Assembly (NCBI GenBank): GCA_023140905.1 | Contig: JAGLKS010000277.1 | Coordinates: 1-6,946 of the forward strand | Source: Alphaproteobacteria bacterium | Lineage (GTDB): Bacteria > Pseudomonadota > Alphaproteobacteria > Micavibrionales > Micavibrionaceae | Direction of reading: 5' to 3' | Length of the DNA stretch: 6,946 nucleotides | Shown: one piece after another, positions 5,879 to 6,946 of the stretch | Position numbering within the stretch: position 1 is the first letter of the stretch | Layout of the letters: each line of letters begins with the position of its first letter | Program-made: the position numbers and the translations under genes | Notes under the pieces: model-generated | Seen by the model: the letters and a program-made list of their open reading frames with translations, nothing else | Databases searched by the model: none | What the model was told of the DNA's origin: nothing

Positions 5879-6946
5879 ATGCTTTCTATGGGGCGTATCG
5901 CCTCGTTTTTTTTAATCTTTATGTGCGGGACGCTATTAGTGGCGTGCTCGCCTGTTGATGTGCCCGGTGCAAGAAATTTATCGATTCCATCGCCTGCAAT
6001 GGCTGCTCAACGTAAGGAAGCGGTTAATGAAAGGCCGGATAGTGTAATTTATTTACCGCTGGGTAGTGATGTTCTTGTTCCTAAAACAGCGAGTGGTGCG
6101 GGGTTGCCGACTGAAGAAGTCGGCCCGTTTGAGCTGCGCTCGGAAACGGTGGCAGGTGCGCTTCAGTTGATGCTGGCTGACTATGATGTTTCAATGGCTT
6201 TTGAAAGTGATGAGGCTTTTAATCGGACGGTGACTGTGGCTAATTTGCGAGGCCCACTCAATAAGGTAGTAAGAAAAGTCTGTAGTCTGGCAGATCTGTA
6301 TTGTTCTTATGATGATGGCATGCTTGTTGTTAAGGAAACGCAAACTTTTACTGTAACTGTTCCACCTGTCGGCGGGGATACGGATATTCTTGAATCGCTG
6401 GCTACAGGTGTGTCAGCTATCACCGGGACAAGCCCGATTACAGAGACTTCAACGCGGACGATTATTTATGAGGCGACAAACCGTACATCCGAGATGGCAG
6501 AAAGATATTTCCAGCGTGTGAGGGCAAGTACGGCTCTGATTATATTCGAGGTTTATATATGGGAAGTTTCCTTAAATGGTGGAAATTCGGTTGGTATTGA
6601 TTGGGAGGGGATAGACTCTTTTGGAAAATATTCATCCGGGATAAGTATTTCCGGCGGTGTAGGTGCAGATTATACGCCTATCAGTATTGGTTTGCCTAGT
6701 ACGGGTGGAATTACTTTTGGGTCGGATGATGTGTTCGAATTTATTTCAGAATTTGGTGCTGTGAAGACTATTTCTCAACCACAGATTACTGTGCTTTCCG
6801 GTGCCGAAGCTAGTTTGCGTGCAGCAGATACTGTGAACTATGTTTCAGCGTTAACACGCTCGACAGAGGATGGGGAAACTACAGTGTCTACAGAAACCGA
6901 TTCGGTGGATACAGGGTTTACTCTAACCATATCAAGTAATTGGGAT
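5879..6946 (+). CDS. PilN/BfpB-family type IVb pilus secretin (lipoprotein), 3' end cut by window edge
   Basis: Outer-membrane secretin expected to form the gated channel through which a type IVb pilus or secreted substrate leaves. 356 codons are visible from ATG 5879. A lipoprotein signal peptide (hydrophobic SFFLIFMCGTLLVACS) ends in lipobox LVAC with the lipidated Cys at residue 23. An N-domain similar to STN/secretin-N follows at about 82-155 (ELRSETVAGALQLMLADYDV) and carries two cysteines (135 and 142). Next is the PilN-type stretch TIIYEATNRTSEMAERYFQR then IFEVYIWEVSLN and GIDW, about 194-242. The secretin core opens with FISEFGAVKTISQPQITVLSG. Conserved PilN features such as VNYVSAL and VDTGFTL follow. 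Alternative starts are ATG 5813 (22 aa longer, 8 nt after the receiver gene but an overlong n-region) and ATG 5888. None has a strong ribosome site; I chose 5879 for signal-peptide length. No stop occurs before the edge. Confidence 0.88.
   Translation, partial: MLSMGRIASFFLIFMCGTLLVACSPVDVPGARNLSIPSPAMAAQRKEAVNERPDSVIYLPLGSDVLVPKTASGAGLPTEEVGPFELRSETVAGALQLMLADYDVSMAFESDEAFNRTVTVANLRGPLNKVVRKVCSLADLYCSYDDGMLVVKETQTFTVTVPPVGGDTDILESLATGVSAITGTSPITETSTRTIIYEATNRTSEMAERYFQRVRASTALIIFEVYIWEVSLNGGNSVGIDWEGIDSFGKYSSGISISGGVGADYTPISIGLPSTGGITFGSDDVFEFISEFGAVKTISQPQITVLSGAEASLRAADTVNYVSALTRSTEDGETTVSTETDSVDTGFTLTISSNWD

Overview
This window looks like a piece of a low-to-moderate GC alphaproteobacterial chromosome or metagenomic contig. 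Two things support this. The gene order pyrB, plsY, dprA, topA on one strand is the alphaproteobacterial arrangement (normally with pyrC between pyrB and plsY). The N-terminal third of TopA also carries alphaproteobacterial signatures, such as SPVLWRKLPGSRSAGRVQS. Genus cannot be told from the sequence; a low-GC lineage of the Micavibrionales or Holosporales kind is a guess.

Layout. Minus strand, positions 4578 down to 1: a compact housekeeping cluster of pyrB (aspartate carbamoyltransferase), plsY (acyl-phosphate:glycerol-3-phosphate acyltransferase), dprA (ssDNA-binding RecA loader) and topA (DNA topoisomerase I, cut by the left edge). Gaps are only 17, 9 and 23 nt, so the four genes are probably one transcript. 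Positions 4579-4806 hold no gene but contain an unusual palindromic element with 13-bp perfect arms. Positions 4807-5304 (minus) encode a short type IV prepilin peptidase. After a 128-bp AT-rich divergent region, a stand-alone receiver-domain response regulator (5433-5804, plus) and a lipoprotein secretin of the type IVb pilus PilN/BfpB family (from about 5879 to the right edge) form a second, outward-facing operon. The right half is therefore the start of a type IVb pilus or related secretion locus: the peptidase would process prepilins, the secretin would be the outer-membrane channel, and the receiver protein presumably regulates or polarises the machine.

The most striking observation is inside topA. 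The 5' part (start to about position 960) reads as alphaproteobacterial and uses CGN arginine codons almost exclusively (18 of 19 by my count). The 3' part (about position 890 to the left edge) includes the catalytic YMRTDS motif, uses AGR for 13 of 16 arginines, is rich in ATA and AAG, and has protein sequence more like Nitrospirota or deltaproteobacterial TopA. The reading frame is intact across the join. This is either a mosaic gene made by intragenic recombination or a metagenomic assembly chimera joined at a conserved motif. Sequence alone cannot decide, and everything left of about position 960 should be treated with that caution.

I found no CRISPR array, tRNA, rRNA, insertion sequence, toxin-antitoxin pair or obvious new defence system.
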